A DNA stretch of 64,000 nt from Girardinichthys multiradiatus. Taxonomy: Eukaryota > Chordata > Actinopteri > Cyprinodontiformes > Goodeidae. How positions within the stretch are numbered: position 1 is the first letter of the stretch; the number at the start of each line of letters is the position of its first letter. Below are positions 28,930-41,005 of the stretch, in pieces. Location of the stretch: NCBI RefSeq assembly GCF_021462225.1, contig NC_061803.1, forward strand, positions 37,656,174-37,720,173. The letters are read 5' to 3'. The position numbers were made by a program, and so were the translations under genes. The notes under the pieces were generated by a model, which was not told the origin of the DNA, ran no database searches, and saw only the letters and a program-made list of their open reading frames with translations.

Positions 28930-29822
28930 CACTGCCCAAAAAAATAAAGGGAACACTCAAATAACACACCCTAGATCTGAATGAATGAAATATTCTCATT
29001 GAATACTTTGTTCTGTACAAAGCTGAATGTGCTGACAACAAAATCACACAAAAATCATCAATGGAAATCAAATTTATTAACCAATGGAGGCCTGGATTTG
29101 GAACTTACAACTTTAGATTTACAACTTTGATGTAATGTCCTTAAAACAAGTCAAAGTGAGGCTCAGTGTTGTGTGTGGCCTCCACGTGCCTGTATGACCT
29201 CCCTACAATGCCTGGGCATGCTCCTGATGAGACGGCGGATGGTCTCCTAAGGGATCTCCTCCCAGACCTGGACTAAAGCATCCGCCAACTCCTGGACAGT
29301 CTGTGGTGCAATGTGACATTGGTGAATGGAGCGAGACATGATGTCCCAGATGTGCTCAATTGGATTCGGGTCTGGGGAACGGGCGGGCTAGTCCATAGTT
29401 TCAGTGTCTTCATCTTGCCGGAACTGCTGGCACACTCCAGCGACATGAGCTCTAGCATTGTTAGGAGGAACCCACACTAGCATATGGTCTCACAATGGGT
29501 CTGAGGATCTCATCTCGGTACCTAATGTCAGTCAAGCTACCTCTGGCAAGCACATGGAGGGCCATGTGGCCCTCCAAAGAAATGCCACCCCACACCATTA
29601 CTGACCCACTGCCAAACTGGTCATGCTGAAGGATGTTGCAGGCAGCAGATCGCTCTCCACGGTGCCTGCAGACTCTTTCATGTCTGTCACATGTTCTCAG
29701 TGTGAACCGGCTTTCATCTGTGAAGAGCACAGGGCGCCAGTGGCGAATTTGCCAATCCTGGTGTTCTCTGGCAAATGCCAAGCGCCCTGCCCGACGTCCA
29801 TTTGTGGACGTCGGGCCTGTCA
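28930..29822 (-). mobile_element. Tc1-like element (family A), truncated copy
   Basis: Reversed relative of 4564-10140. The TIR at 28930 (CACTGCCCAAAAAAATAAA) and the transposase C-terminal half are present; the N-terminal third and the other TIR are missing beyond 29822. The frame is broken. The cut end carries a 12-bp hairpin (29789-29816) and is followed at once by a 5'-truncated L1. Confidence 0.85.
29789..29816. repeat. 12-bp perfect inverted repeat, TTTG loop
   Basis: GCCCGACGTCCA at 29789-29800 and TGGACGTCGGGC at 29805-29816. The family A copy near 9.2 kb has only one arm (CCCGACATCCAC, by comparison) with about 27 other bases in place of the second arm. The palindrome therefore arose at a deletion junction. 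Confidence 0.9.
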
Positions 29823-32003
29823 GCGATCTTGCTCCTGTCTCCTTAAGTCTAGCAAATAAGAAAACCCACAAAGCAAAAACTGGAGGTTTAATACATCATT
29901 GACAAAGGATGAAGAATTTATCAAATATTTTAGAGAAGAGTGGACTTCATATTTGGAGTTTAATGACTTCCCAGGGACATCAAATTCTGTTCTCTGGGAG
30001 GCAGGGAAAGCAGTGATGAAAGGTAAAATAATCTCATTCTCATCACATAAGAAAAAAAAGAAAACAAACGTATTCAAGAATTAGAAGAAACCATTAAACT
30101 GTTAGAAGCTTCCCAGGAAGAGGAAATGCAGAGTGAACTATGTAAACCCAAACTAGAATTAAATGAAATTATAGACAAAAAAACCCAATTCTTAGTGCAA
30201 AGACTTCAAATAGAAAACTTTGAACATGGCAATTTAAATTAGGTAGCTTTTTAGCTAACCTGTTAAAAAAAACAAAAAAACAACTATATTTGTTGTTAAA
30301 GACTCGACAGGGAATACAGTTTATAATCTTGAAAGAATAAACAGCACTTTCAGAGGTTTCTATCAAGCTTTGTACTCACATAAGATAGACCCGTCAGATA
30401 ACGGCATTAATTTCTGGATAAAGTAACTTTTCCTAAATTATCAGATAATCAAGCGATGGCCCTGGATGTACCACTGACTGAAGCCGAAATCCAAGAAGCT
30501 CTCACAAGCATGCCCAATAAAAAGGCTCCAAGCCCAGATGGATTCCCAACAGAGTTCTACAAAGAATTGTGGAATATTTTGGCTCCAACATTCCAAAGAA
30601 TGTTGCAGGAAACCAAAGAAAATGGAATACTTCCGCTAAATATGAATTCTGCCAACATCACTCTCCTGTTAAAACCAGGAAAAGACCCAGTATTTCCTAC
30701 CAGCTACCGTCCTATATCCCTTATTAATGTTGATCTTAAAACAATCTGTAAAGCCCTCGCAAAAAGACTAGAAAAGGTAACACCTCATAATACATCCTGA
30801 CCAAACTGGTTTCATAAAAGGAAGGCATCATCCACAAATGCACGCAGATTTCTTAATTTAATAGTCTATTCCTATAGTAAAAATATGGAGACCAATATAT
30901 TATCTCTAGATGCAGAAAAAGCATTTGATAGTTAATTGGAAATTCTTGTTTACAACCTTGACTAAATTTGCTTTTGGAAACTCTTTCGTAAACTGGTTAA
31001 AAATATTATACAGTTCCTCAACGGCACGTATCAGGACCAATAACCAAACATCTCTCAGCTTCTTTCTTCAGAGGGGCACCAGGCAGGGATCCCCACTTTC
31101 CCCCTCATTATTTGCAATTTTTATTGAACTATTTGCAGCAGCAATCAGTCAAACTAATGATATTAAAAGGCATAAAATGCATGAATATTGAACATAAAAT
31201 CAGTCTTTATTAAGATAATGTATTACTCTTTCTCCAACATTCGCAAACCTCTGTCTCTCAGGTAATTGGATGGATAAATTCTTTCTCAAGAATTTCGTAT
31301 TATTCTATAAATTGGTTGAAATCGACAGTTCTTCCAATTAACTGTTCTTTCCACAATTCCCTTAATATACAACTACAGTCAGGGAATATTACATACTTGG
31401 GTATTAATGTTTCTCCTAGATTGGCAGACTTAAAATTAAACCACATCCCGCTTTTAAAAAGAGTGGAAGATGATCTTGCTAGATGGAAATCTCTACCCAT
31501 ATCACTCATGGACAGGGTTGCTACAATAAAAAAGATGGTCTTGCCAAAAATCAATTACTTATTCTCAATGATCTCTAATAAACCGTCATCTGACTGGTTT
31601 AGATCTCTGGACTCCTCCATCACTAAATTTCTTTAGAAAGATAAACCCCTGCGAATTAGCTTAAAAATGCTGCAAAAGACCAAAGATTAAGGAGGACTAG
31701 ATTTGCCTAACTTTCATCATTACTTTTTAGCCAACAGGCTACAATATATCTCAAAATGGTTTAAAAACACTCCTCTAGATGAACCCTGGCAAGACATAGA
31801 ACAGACAATATGCAATAATATTAAGATTTCAGATCTACCATTTATTAGCTCAAATATAAAATGACACGAATGCTTTAAAAGCCTCAATATCAGCACCTCT
31901 CTGACAGCATGGTGGGAATATCTAAAAATGATAGGGTCTTCACTAATCCCATGCAGACACACACCCATCTGGAACAACCCTAACATCCTACAAAAAAAAT
32001 GAT

Positions 32004-32050
32004 AAACTTTCCAGATTGGAGGAGTAAAAGAATTGAATACCTGGAATATA
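32004..32050. repeat. 47-bp L1 segment shared with 10621-10667
   Basis: Here the segment is part of L1 ORF2 (the [15 protein letters not shown] region) just left of the Tc1 copy B insertion. See 10621-10667. Confidence 0.9.
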
Positions 32051-33060
32051 GAGGGGTTGGACAATGAAACTGAAACACCTGTCATTTTAGTGTGGGAGGT
32101 TTCATGGTTAAATTGGACCAGCCTGGTAGCCAGTCTTCATTGATTGCACATTGCACCAGTAAGAGCAGAGTGTGAAGGTTCAATTAGCAGGGTAAGAGCA
32201 CAGTTTGGCTCAAAATATTGAAATGGACACAACATTATGGGTGACATACCAGAGTTCAAAAGAGGACAAATTGTTGGTGCATGTCTTGCTGGTGCATCTG
32301 TGACCAAGACAGCAAGTCTTTGTGATGTATCAAGAGCGACGGTATCCAGGGTAATGTCAGCATACCACCAAGAAGGACGAACCACATCCAACAGGGCCTG
32401 TGGACAATGTGAAACATGTATTGTTTTCTGATGAGTCCACCTTTACTGTTTTCCCCACATCCGGGAGAGTTACGGTGTGGAGAAGACCCAAAGAAGTGTA
32501 CCACCCAGACTGTTGCATGCCCAGAGTGAAGCATGGGGATGGATCAGTGATGGTTTGGGCTGCCATATCATGGCATTCCCTTGGCCCAATACTTGTGCTA
32601 GATGGGTGCGTCACTGCCAAGGACTACCGAACCATTCTTGAGGACCATGTGCATCCAATGGTTCAAACATTGTATCCTGAAGGCGGTGCCGTGTATCAGG
32701 TTGACAATACACCAATACACACAGCAAGACTGGTGAAAGATTGGTTTGATGAACATGAAAGTGAAGTTGAACATCTCCCATGGCCTGCACAGTCACCAGA
32801 TCTAAATATTATTGAGCCACGTTGGGGTGTTTTGGAGGAGCAAGTCAGGAAACGTTTTCCTCCACCAGTATCACGTGGTGACCTGGCCACTATCCTGCAA
32901 CAAGAATGTCATAAAATCCCTCTGACCACTGTGCAGGAGTTGTATATGTCATTCCCAAGATGAATTGATGCTGTATTGGCCGCAAAAGGAGGCCCTACAC
33001 CATACTAATAAATTATTGTGGTCTAAAACCAGGTGTTTCAGTTTCATTGTCCAACCCCTG
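32051..33060 (+). mobile_element. Tc1-like element (family B), copy B, internally deleted
   Basis: A 1010-bp element with both ends and TA flanks, inserted in L1 ORF2. About 265 bp are lost after ACCACATCCAACAGG, removing the rest of the HTH region and joining it to TGTGGACAATGTGAAACATG. The catalytic part (32400-32963) is open and keeps VLFSDES and NIIEPRW. The second Asp box reads YQVDNTPIH, where copy A has YQDDNAPIH. It lacks DNA-binding sequence and so cannot encode a functional transposase. Confidence 0.9.
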
Positions 33061-33740
33061 TATATTTGAAGGAATTCAGTCCATCCCATTTACAGATTAA
33101 TTATACAATATGGGATGGACAAGAATAAATTTTTAGAATATCAACAAATTAAATCTTTAATAAAAATTAAATTTAGCCCTAAAAACATTGGGTTAAAAAT
33201 GCCGTCAAGTGTACTAGAGTTCCTAAAACTCAACCCCCCCCAAATTAATCTCTAAGATAGACAGGACACTGTCTATTATAGACGAATCAATTTCCCTTCC
33301 TATTATGAAATGGGAGGTGGACTTATCAGTTAACTTTGACCAAACATTTTGGTCTCTGATATGTTCCAGAATTTTTAAAATGACTAATAACACTAGTCTA
33401 CAATTAATACAATATAAAATCCTTCATAGAGTATACTATACAGGTCAACGGATGTTCAGGATGGGTTTTGCGCCATCTAATACTTGCTTACACTGCATAG
33501 GCAATATACCTGACAATTACATCTACGCACTATGGTTATGTACACCTGTTCAGAGGTTCTGGTGCCTGATATACGAAGACTTATCAAAGTGTTTGAGATG
33601 TAATATTTTACCTTACCCCTCAGTTTGCTTGTTGGGCAACTTAGATGATGTCACCATAGAGACAAATTCAGCTCACATGGTTTTCACTGCCTTCTCTGCC
33701 TCCTCATCAGATCAATCTCTCTGGGCTCTTTTAATCGGCT

Positions 33741-36700
33741 CCATCACCTTGTGGGGGTGGGGCACCTTTGGCTTCATCCTGTGGGGCATTGTGGCAGATG
33801 CGGGGAGGTGTTTGGGTTTGGCACATTTGGGGTGTCCCTGAGCTGGGGTCTCTGGGGGGTCTGGTGCCAGGGTCTGTGGCCCCAACTGGGGTGGGGCTTT
33901 GGTGGCTCTCTGGGGCGGCATCTGGTGGCTGCATGCAATGCTTTTGGGGAGCCTGTACCGGCAGACATAGGTTACTGGCTTGGTGGTCGGGCTGCTCCTG
34001 GGCGGATCTGGGGTGGACTTGGGGACTCTGGGTTCCTGGGGCATGTCGCCCCCGGGCTGGGGTCCTGGCTGGGCCTGGGGGGGCTTGGGTCCAGGCGGGA
34101 ATGTCACCAGGGTTTTGGCCCTGCGCATGCTCTGGCATCAGGCACTGATTCTGGTTCCTTGTCTAGATTCTGGTTCCTGACGCCGGTCCCAGTTCTGTCT
34201 GGGGGAGGGAGGTCGGAGTGGTCTGCATGGTTTGGCGGGCGGGCTGGCCGGGGCTGATCTCGGGGTGGACTGGTCTTGGCTTCTTGGTGGGTTTTGGTTT
34301 TGGCTCTGTGGCCTCTCTGCCTTTTGTGGGCTTTGGTGTGGGTTTTCTCGCAGGGCTACCTCAGGCAGGGGGATGGGGGTCGGGCATGTTCTTGGACCTG
34401 GACGCTATAGGTCTTCTTCTCACGTGGGTGCACTTTTGCAGGGGGCTTTGTTTTTGGAGGGCTGGTGAGGGCGCACTTGCATGGTGTGGACTTTGTGCAT
34501 GGCTTCAGCTTTGGGTGCTCATTGCTGCATACTGTCCTCCGCTGTTTGGCGTCCCGTGGTGGGTGGTGCATCGCGGGGTCTGCTTGGCTCGATTGTCTGT
34601 GGGGGGTGCATGTGCCTATGCTGGTCCGGAGCTTGCATTTGGGTGGGCCTGCCATTTTGGGTCGGATGCATCTTGTTGGCGGCCTCTGTGTTGGTGTGGG
34701 ATGTGTTTTGTTGCCCTGCTTGCCTAGTTGTGGCTGCGGTCTGGTGCCGGGCATCGGGGACTGGGCCCTCTGTTGGCTCTGCCCTGTGGTTCAGGGGTGG
34801 TTGGGCATGTTGGTCATGTGCCCTCCTTTGTGTGGCGTATTCTGGTTGCGCTGGGCCAGCTGGTCTGCTCTTTTTTCTGTGGTGGGGCTGCACTCTTGGT
34901 CGATGCTGCGGACGGGGTGCCAGGGCTGGGGATCAGGGTTTGGATGGTTCAGGGATGGGCTGGGGGTGTTTGTCCTGGTTTTGGGTCACTTCTTGGGGCC
35001 TGGAACTTGTCCCTAGCCTTTCGCCTGATGGATGTGCCTATGCACAACAACCCTGTCCCTTGTTGGAACTCAGCGAACGGGGGTGCCTATTGCTGTCAGC
35101 CGGGGAGCTGGCTCCCTGGGAGAGCATTTTGCCCCCCAGTCCTTCCCTCCCCATCCCCGGACACCTCCCTTCACTCACTCCATCATACTACCACTCATGT
35201 AGGGCTTTGGGGTGCATCATTGCATCATTGGGGTGCCGCAAGGGATTTCCATCTTTGCAGTCCCATGGCAGCCTGTGCCCCAATTTTATTGTACAACTTA
35301 GACACTCATTTTTAACATTTTCATGGCATTCATATGTAGGGCTTTGGGTGTGAGTGCCCTCAATGGCACTAAGAGGGAGGGTATTTTATTACCCTAACTT
35401 CTGGTGTCTGCGCTTACCTCTAAGAGTTAAGTTGCATGTAGACATTAGGGTTCTGGGTGGGGTGGAGTGTGTCAGACCCTCTTCCCCACCCATTTTTCTT
35501 TTTAAATGCATACTACAACAACACGCATCAACAAAACATCTGAGCGGGCAGAGGTAGGCTTGGGGTCTTTTCCCACCCTCGTTTGCTGTTTGCCATCTGA
35601 GGTCGGAGGCTGGGAGAGGGAGCGTGCCTTCTGGTCTGGGAGCTTGCCGCTGGCCGGGGACCTCTTGCCGGGTGAGTTTGTCCCGTCTTGGTGTGGGGTT
35701 AGGGGCTCCGTTGTGAGCTCAGTGCTCGATGGTGTCTGCCCTGTTGCGCCTGTGGGCAGGGGCTGGGACAGCATTGCATGGGGCCCTTGCCTTGCTGTCA
35801 CGGCGAGCTGTGTGGCGGGGGTGGGACGCAGCGGGGGTGCTTGGAGCGGGGCTGTGTGCAGTGCTTGCGCTGTGTGGGTGTTGCTTCCTTGGCCTTTTGG
35901 GGATGAAGTTTCCTGTAGGAGTTGTCCATGTGGTGTGGGGGGGTGATTCATGGCATTTGGGTTCGGGGGCATGTGTTTGATATCTGTGTCCTGGTTGGGG
36001 GTAGCCCAGTGGGGAGATTCATGTTGGGTTCATTGGGGGTGGATGGCTCATGAGGTTGGAATTGGAACTCACTGGGGGTTGGGACTATTCTATTCTGTGA
36101 CTGCTCTGATTGGCGGGCTTGTTTTGAACGTGTAGACCCCTCTTTTGTACATGCCCCCCCGGATGAGGATGGCGGTGGTTGGGGACTGTGGTCAGGGCGG
36201 GGGATCGGGGTCGCTCAGGTTCAGGCATGAGCCCGGCCTAGCCCAGATCGGGCTCAAGTGCTGGGGCGGAATAACTGTCTCCACCCCCGGAGGGAAGGGG
36301 ACCACCTCCTGGGTCCGGGGGCTGGTTGTCCCTATGGGGTATTGGCACCTGGACCTGGGAGTATAGAGTATGTATGGGGAGCGTGAGTGAATGTACGACG
36401 TCCATTGTAGTTTGTTGGGTGCGTGGGTGTGAGTGTTTTTATGTGTACGCATGAGGGTGGGAATGTGTGATTGTGATTGTGTGTGTGTGTGCCTGTTTTT
36501 TGTGTCAGGTTGGGACTTGGGCTGCTCCCTCTCCTGGATCAGATTAGGCCCCCATCGAATGCAGGGCCTATTTCCTCCCCGCCACACTACCTGCCGGTGG
36601 TTGGTATCTCTGCCCGCCGGTGTACTTGTGGTTCTCGGTATCCGGGGCTGGGTGCTTTGGTGTGTGCTGGCTCACTCCTGGTGGCTGCTTGCCGGGGCCT

Positions 36701-37035
36701 GGACCCCTGGGCTCAGTCAGGCCTCTGCTTGGGGAGCGATATGTCCCGGGTCTCGTGTCTCTGGGTCCGTGGCTGGATCTGCTCAGGCGTAGACTGCTGC
36801 CGGCGGGGCCTGTGGGCTCGTTGCTGCAGCTCCCTTGGACTTTTGCACTGTGGCTGCTGGGTGGTTCCCCTGGGATTCCCCCCTGTTTCTCTCTGGGGGT
36901 GTTACAGTAGTCCCGGTGGTGGTTCTCCTGGGGTTCCTGTGCTCTGGGGGGGCCTTTAGATGTCTGTGACTTGGATCTCCTCCGTATCTGTCCCGGGTCC
37001 AGGGGGACGGGTCTGTGGCTCCTCACACTCACTAT
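33741..37035 (+). repeat. G/T-rich strand-biased block (probable L1 3' UTR)
   Basis: About 3.3 kb with strong G plus T excess on the plus strand and many GGG/GGGG runs. Long open frames on both strands come from composition, not coding. Fish L1 elements are known for G-rich 3' UTRs, and the block follows the L1 ORF directly. A (GT)n stretch lies at about 36420-36490. Runs such as GGGGTGGGGC suggest G-quadruplex potential. Confidence 0.6.
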
Positions 37036-37094
37036 TGCATATTTTTATGGAGAAACCTTGTCAGCACATGCGTGCTCACACTCAGACCCACAAG

Positions 37095-37260
37095 TGTCTA
37101 TGTAAGGTAAGGTAATTTTATTTATATAGCGCTTTTCAGTAACAAGACATTCAAATTGCTGTACATGAGGAAGAAAAATTACAATACAATCACAAAGAAA
37201 ATAAACACAGAAAAACAAATCAAATGACACTTATAATGTTTGGGAGTAATAATTAATAAT
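37095..37260 (-). mobile_element. LINE/SINE 3' tail fragment, antisense
   Basis: TAATTTTATTTATATAGCGC followed by CAAGACATTCAAATTGCTGT is the reverse complement of the common fish L2/SINE-type tail ending in GCGCTATATAAA. Only a tail is present. Confidence 0.5.
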
Positions 37261-38650
37261 CCTTCCAAGTTTACTGGTAGAAATTGGTTGCAAGCCACTC
37301 TTATTAATAAAGCATCTTATGCTAAAAGTAGATGATAATATTGATAGTCTCATCATTCCACTGAATTCTAACTAGGGAAGCTGAGTCACTGGTACTAAAC
37401 AGCTTTAATCCACATTTACAGGTGTTAATAATATATTGCTTTTACTGGTACCATTGGTCTTGAGAAGAGAGGTGGAAGTTTTATCAATCGGCCGCATAGT
37501 CCTATCGGCACACAGCTGGTAGGGGAGTGTTAGGGAAGAGCGTTGTGTTTATATAACATCCAGGAGATATTTTGTCGATAGCCAGTTAGCAGAAGTTGCC
37601 ATGGCCACATTGGGGCACCAGATTTAGAAAAACAATAAATGTTGTGGTTCAGGCAGTTGTGAATTTCCAACTACCTTAAGAGTTTTACTGGTATGTCTCA
37701 ATTGCGAATCCAAATAGCAAAATTTCTGGTACTTTCCACAGATCTCGAGCGTACAACTTCTCCAAGATTATACCCTTTAACCTCCAAGTCCAATCGCTGC
37801 CAGGCTGCGGTTCTGTTCAAGAATCGTGTCCAGCTTGCGATTCTGCTCTTTTACCATTTCAGTCATTTAACAATTTCAGAGTGTTGATCGCTCTACAGAC
37901 TCCATCTAACATCGCAGGCTGCTTTGGAATGCTTTGAACAGCTGCCCACATTTTGTGAATCACTCGAGAAGCCAGGTAACCACCAACTCCAAAAAGCAGA
38001 ATCCTGTTATCAAAAGTCCAAATATGTACACATCTTCTACGTCCTCGACCGACATCATAGTCAGACACACAATCTTCCAATGCTGCCAAGAATCCATTGT
38101 GTATCCAGAGAAGAACGTTACATCTGGACAAGAGGGTCTCCTTTATAACCTGTCTTCCCGTTGAAAAGAAAATTTTATCAATTACGTTGAGAGTTCAGCT
38201 GACCAAATCCATAATTTAAAAGTCCAGTATGCAAAGCGAGGCTCTGAGAAAAATACAGACAAAAAGCAGAAGCAGGAATCAGCAGGGAGGGAGGGAGAGA
38301 AAACACGTGTCTTCCACCGAGAGCAAGCAAGAAAAAAGATTCAGGTGTTAACAGATACACAAATGTTCTATATTGAGCCGCATTTCCTACTAAATACAGT
38401 GCACCTTTCGGTAAAAAGGCTGGTAATACGAACATTTCTGCACGTGTAGAAGCAAGCAGGGTATTATCTTGTAGTCTCTTCATCCTTCTTTCCTCCATTC
38501 TACTCTCCTTCTCTCCACTTTTCCTTTTTGCCCCCCTTTCTCTCTTTCGTGCTTTTTTTTTCATTTCCATTTCTGTCTCCGTGTCCGTAACAATTTAAAT
38601 AATCCCAAAGCAGTTTCTAATAAAGTTTCTTTTTACAAATATCAAGCAGA
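37261..38650. other. Intergenic, no clear gene
   Basis: A minus-strand frame at 38131-37859 (GVCRAINTLKLLND at its end) may be repeat-derived but I cannot classify it. Nothing else is recognised. Confidence 0.4.
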
Positions 38651-38859
38651 GCTTTAAAGCGATAGCTGTAATGCTCCACAGTAAATCTGTTGGGCTTTTC
38701 CCTGGCACTCAGACAACAATTTGAGTGCTTCTCTGTCGGACAGGACACGGTAAAAAAAAAAAAAAAAAGATATCACAGGAGGCGAGAGACAGTCCAACCC
38801 CCCCTTCCAAGAAACGAAGAAGAAGACAACAAAAAATAAAAGTAAAAATAAATAAATAC

Positions 38860-39540
38860 ATACCTGGGGTCGATCCACCCGAACCCCTCTGAGACAGCTT
38901 CGCAACAACTGAGCTGATGGCATCACATGCAGTGTCGGCAACAGCAGAAGGTGGAACGTAAACTGTTGCCAAAATAACACTGGTGAACTCTCTGGGTAAA
39001 TAATATGGATGAAAACGTACTGCCAACAGTTCAATATCTGGACTGCAGAGATGACACTTCACAGTTACATGTCCTGGATTACACCATCTGTTGTTCACAA
39101 GTACTGCCAGTCCATATCCTTTACATTTGCTGCTCCTCTTTAAATCTCTGTCTGCTCGTATGGTTAAAAAACTCCCGGCAGAGAGACGCTGGAGTCAGGG
39201 ATATGATCCTGCAGCCATGTCTCAGTAAAACACATAATACTGCATGCCCGGTACTCTGGCTGGGTCCTTTGTAGGGCTTGGAGTTCATCCAACTTGTTTC
39301 CCAACGATCTCACATTGCCCATCATAATCGACGGAAGAGATGGTTTGAACTTCCTCCTTCTCTCTCCTCTTAGCTCCTGCTCTGCATCCATGGCATCTCC
39401 TTTTCAACTCATCAGGGATTTGGGGTTGTAGTTGAAGTATTATTTGAGCTTTTGAGATATTAATCAGCTGCTCCCGGTTGTATGAAACAACCCCGTTGCC
39501 ATGGCAATGCATCATAACAAATGTCAAAAAATACAAAGTA
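38860..39540 (-). mobile_element. LINE 5' portion, endonuclease start (minus)
   Basis: 39391-39164 reads MGNVRSLGNKLDELQALQRT and CFTETWLQD. After a frame change at 39160 it continues KGYGLAVLVNNRWCNPGH, CSPDIELLAVRFHPYYLP and VILATVYVPPSA to about 38873. This is the N-terminal APE endonuclease of an RTE/CR1-type LINE. Sequence 39400-39720 is probably its 5' UTR. The rest of the element is absent, and a poly(A) run at 38752-38768 follows. Confidence 0.75.
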
Positions 39541-39839
39541 TTAAGAAAAATCCTCCAAGCTGCACAGCATCTGACACCGGAGTGGACAGTCGTTCAAAAA
39601 AAATCAACTGTATCCACCAAAAGAGGAATAGTTCCCAAAAAAGAATAAATCAGAATCAAAAGTAACAGAGCTACTCTAACCTACTGCCACCTTGAGCTTC
39701 ACAATTCTAGAATAAATACCTCTTCCTCTTTCCATCTTCAGTGGCCTCCTCCTTCTCTCTTTCGACCTCCTCCTCCTCCTCGTCATTGTCCTCTGCTGCT
39801 GCAGACTCCCCCTCCATGACCGCCACCGCTGCCCGGCAA

Positions 39840-41003
39840 GCAGGCCATCACCTAGACACGAGGGACCAGCGCTTACGAACGTCCCTGACTAGTTGCGCCG
39901 AGAAGCGTCTGCCGGTGACGCGGGTCCGGTACTCCACCAGTGGAGCGACCAGCGCCCTGCCAAGCTGCTCAGGGTACAGCCTCCTCCTGTGCCTCATCTC
40001 GGACATCCACCCAGGGTTAGTCTCCTGCCAGAGGACCAAGGCGTTGTAGGCGGGGAGGTTGAATATGTTGTGAAACAGGGCCGCGGGCCAGCGGCACATC
40101 ATCCTATATGTATGACAACTGTAGGTGACGAAGAGCTTGTCAAGGTTGTCCACTCCTCCCTTGTTGGCATTGTAGTGGGACAGGACCACGCTGCACCATC
40201 CCGGTCCCTGGAGGAGAAGCGCGAGAGAGCGGACGGCAGCTGCCGCTGCTTGTCCTTCTGCTCCCGCTTCTGTTTCTCCTTCCACTCCTACTCCTTCCTC
40301 CTCCTCCAGCGGGCGGAGGGTTCGCGAGCCAGTACGAGGTGAAAAAGTTGTCGGACGCCACACCAAGTCCTCGAGTCAGGTCGAGCACCACTCGCCTCCC
40401 CAAATCCTTCTTGGGACCTCGGGCACCCGGCGGCCTGCCCATGCATACGCTCATCCTCCACACGTAGCTGGACTTGGCGTCACAAGCCACCCACAACTTG
40501 ATCCCATACTTGCCTGGCTTGCTGGGTATGTCCTGGGACAGGGCAGACACGGGGGGGGAGGAAGAGAGGAGACAGGAGAGGAGACGAAAAAGAAGATTGG
40601 AAAGATGAGACGGGAGAGGAGATTGGAAGATGAGACGGGAAAGGAGATTGGAAGATGAGACGGGAGAGGAGAGGAGGCAGGAGAGGAGATTGGAAGAGGA
40701 GACGGGAGAGGAGAAGAGAGAGGATATTGGAAGATAGAGAAGAGAGGAGAAAAGAGGAGATGAATAAAAATGTTAAAATTGAAAAATAAATAAAAATAAA
40801 CCAAAGTAACTTAAAGTACAACACTCAAAGACACAGAATAAAATTGGAAACATTGACCACCACAAACCGTGATACACACACAAACAAAAAAAAAAAAAAA
40901 GCACAAACTCTGAAGGGTACCAGACGCTCATCCACTGTGGCCTCCAGTCCTAGCATGTACATGACGAGGAGAAGCCCGGACCACGTGTCCCACACCTCTC
41001 TCC
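39840..41003 (-). pseudogene. piggyBac transposase remnant (PGBD-like)
   Basis: All three piggyBac catalytic Asp contexts are legible on the minus strand: EATVDERLVPFR (41003-40909), GVASDNFFTSYWL (about 40370-40330) and ANKGGVDNLDKLF (about 40165). Also seen are IPSKPGKYGIKLWVACDAK and PAALFHNIFNLPAYNALVLW. A frameshift and a Gly/Ser/Arg-rich low-complexity stretch replace the segment between the second and third Asp. The first block is separated from the second by a 376-bp pyrimidine-rich interruption whose edges resemble splice sites. It could be a dead transposon or a decayed domesticated gene. Confidence 0.8.
40555..40745 (+). repeat. GA-rich minisatellite
   Basis: Imperfect repeats built from GGAGAGGAGATTGGAAGATG and GAGACGGGA units, purine-only on the plus strand. 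They lie inside the piggyBac interruption. Confidence 0.9.
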
Positions 41004-41005
41004 CT

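Larger units (their letters stand above)
29836..33740 (+). mobile_element. L1-type LINE, 5'-truncated and degenerate
   Basis: A fish L1 ORF2 remnant in sense orientation, starting between the endonuclease and RT. It contains family B Tc1 copy B at 32051-33060. It runs into a G/T-rich block (33741-37035) that I take to be its 3' UTR, though the junction has lost the normal end of ORF2. Confidence 0.8.
29885..33740 (+). pseudogene. L1 ORF2 remnant
   Basis: Recognisable segments in order: LTEAEIQEALTSMPNKKAP and SPDGFPTEFYKELWN; SANITLLLKPGKDP with [84 protein letters not shown]. The C-terminal region includes HRVYYTGQRMFRMGF and a Cys/His-like CLHCIG. Numerous stops and shifts interrupt it, and the FADD box is not legible. 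Confidence 0.85.

Noticed and set aside
33712..35980. Many long overlapping frames on both strands
   Set aside because: They come from the G/T-rich composition, which lacks stop codons on one strand; the translations are low-complexity Gly/Leu/Trp or Pro/Thr text without domains.
37859..38131. Minus-strand frame with VRGRRRCVHIW-like basic text as a possible gene
   Set aside because: I cannot match it to a family; the context is repeats and it lacks splice sites or a clear start.
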